Of a stretch of DNA of 12,664 bases, positions 12,657 to 12,664 are shown piece by piece. Under the pieces are notes generated by a model. The model saw only the letters and a list, made by a program, of their open reading frames with translations. It did no database searches and was not told the origin of the DNA. How positions within the stretch are numbered: the first letter of the stretch is position 1; every line of letters begins with the position of its first letter. Source of the DNA: Candidatus Roizmanbacteria bacterium CG22_combo_CG10-13_8_21_14_all_34_12 (GTDB lineage: Bacteria > Patescibacteriota > Microgenomatia > UBA1406 > GWC2-37-13); assembly GCA_002786595.1 (NCBI GenBank), contig PCTC01000057.1:1-12664 (forward strand), in the 5' to 3' direction. The position numbers were made by a program, and so were the translations under genes.

Positions 12657-12664
12657 CACCCCCT
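12657..12664 (-). promoter_or_regulatory. Shine-Dalgarno-like site for rpsT (AGGGGGTG)
   Basis: AGGGGGTG differs from AGGAGGTG by one base and lies 10 nt before the rpsT ATG. It is at the window edge, so more upstream sequence is needed to see the promoter. It stands out because the other genes lack such a site. Confidence 0.55.

Noticed and set aside
1..12664. CRISPR array, insertion sequence or alternative UGA code
   Set aside because: No regularly spaced repeats, no transposase, and UGA serves as a stop in rpsT and the LCP gene.

Overview
The window reads as an AT-rich, gene-dense piece of a bacterial chromosome. It most resembles a Candidate Phyla Radiation / Patescibacteria genome, perhaps Microgenomates-like. 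The reasons are inference: very A/T-rich DNA, Lys/Asn/Ile-rich proteins, a stripped-down type IV pilus PilN/PilO block behind rpsT, an LCP-family protein, an LPETG-tailed surface protein, a small SF1 helicase, a four-helix-bundle (S23) remnant, and start codons mostly without Shine-Dalgarno sites. TGA is used as a stop (rpsT, the LCP gene), so there is no sign of the UGA=Gly code of Gracilibacteria/SR1. No tRNA, rRNA, CRISPR array or transposase was seen.

Region 1 (1-3846, minus strand) is a tight restriction/defence-like operon. In transcription order it holds a RadC protein fused to an N6-adenine (D12-class) methyltransferase that stops before its catalytic DPPY motif; a BRO-N/DinD-like protein; a single-HKD phospholipase-D-fold nuclease with a likely C-terminal winged helix; a 90-residue orphan; and an AlwI-family type IIS restriction endonuclease catalytic domain that runs off the left edge. 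All four recognisable products belong to DNA-modifying or defence-associated families. The methyltransferase looks non-functional as written, and the endonuclease appears to lack a large recognition domain.

Region 2 (3847-6037) is an intergenic, decayed or mobile zone. It contains a 70-residue membrane protein, a NYN-domain ribonuclease gene broken by one frameshift, two diverged copies of a 110-155 bp repeat about 1 kb apart, and a four-helix-bundle gene broken by a stop and an A9-tract frameshift. Between the repeats, on the minus strand, lie three back-to-back promoter / short structured RNA / T-tract units (about 5056-5341). These are the best candidates for something undescribed in the window.

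Region 3 (6038-9182) has a 51-residue membrane protein with an apparently leaderless promoter, a compact UvrD/PcrA-type helicase (minus strand), a 160-bp AT-rich repeat region between divergent genes, and an LCP (LytR-CpsA-Psr) cell-envelope enzyme.

Region 4 (9168-12664, minus strand) is an operon running rpsT (ribosomal protein S20), PilN-like, PilO-like, a small membrane protein, a fibronectin-III/Ig-like surface protein, and a Pro/Thr-repeat protein ending in LPETG plus a hydrophobic tail. The genes overlap or abut, so rpsT is probably co-transcribed with the pilus/surface genes. The last gene overlaps the 3' end of the convergent LCP gene by 15 bp.
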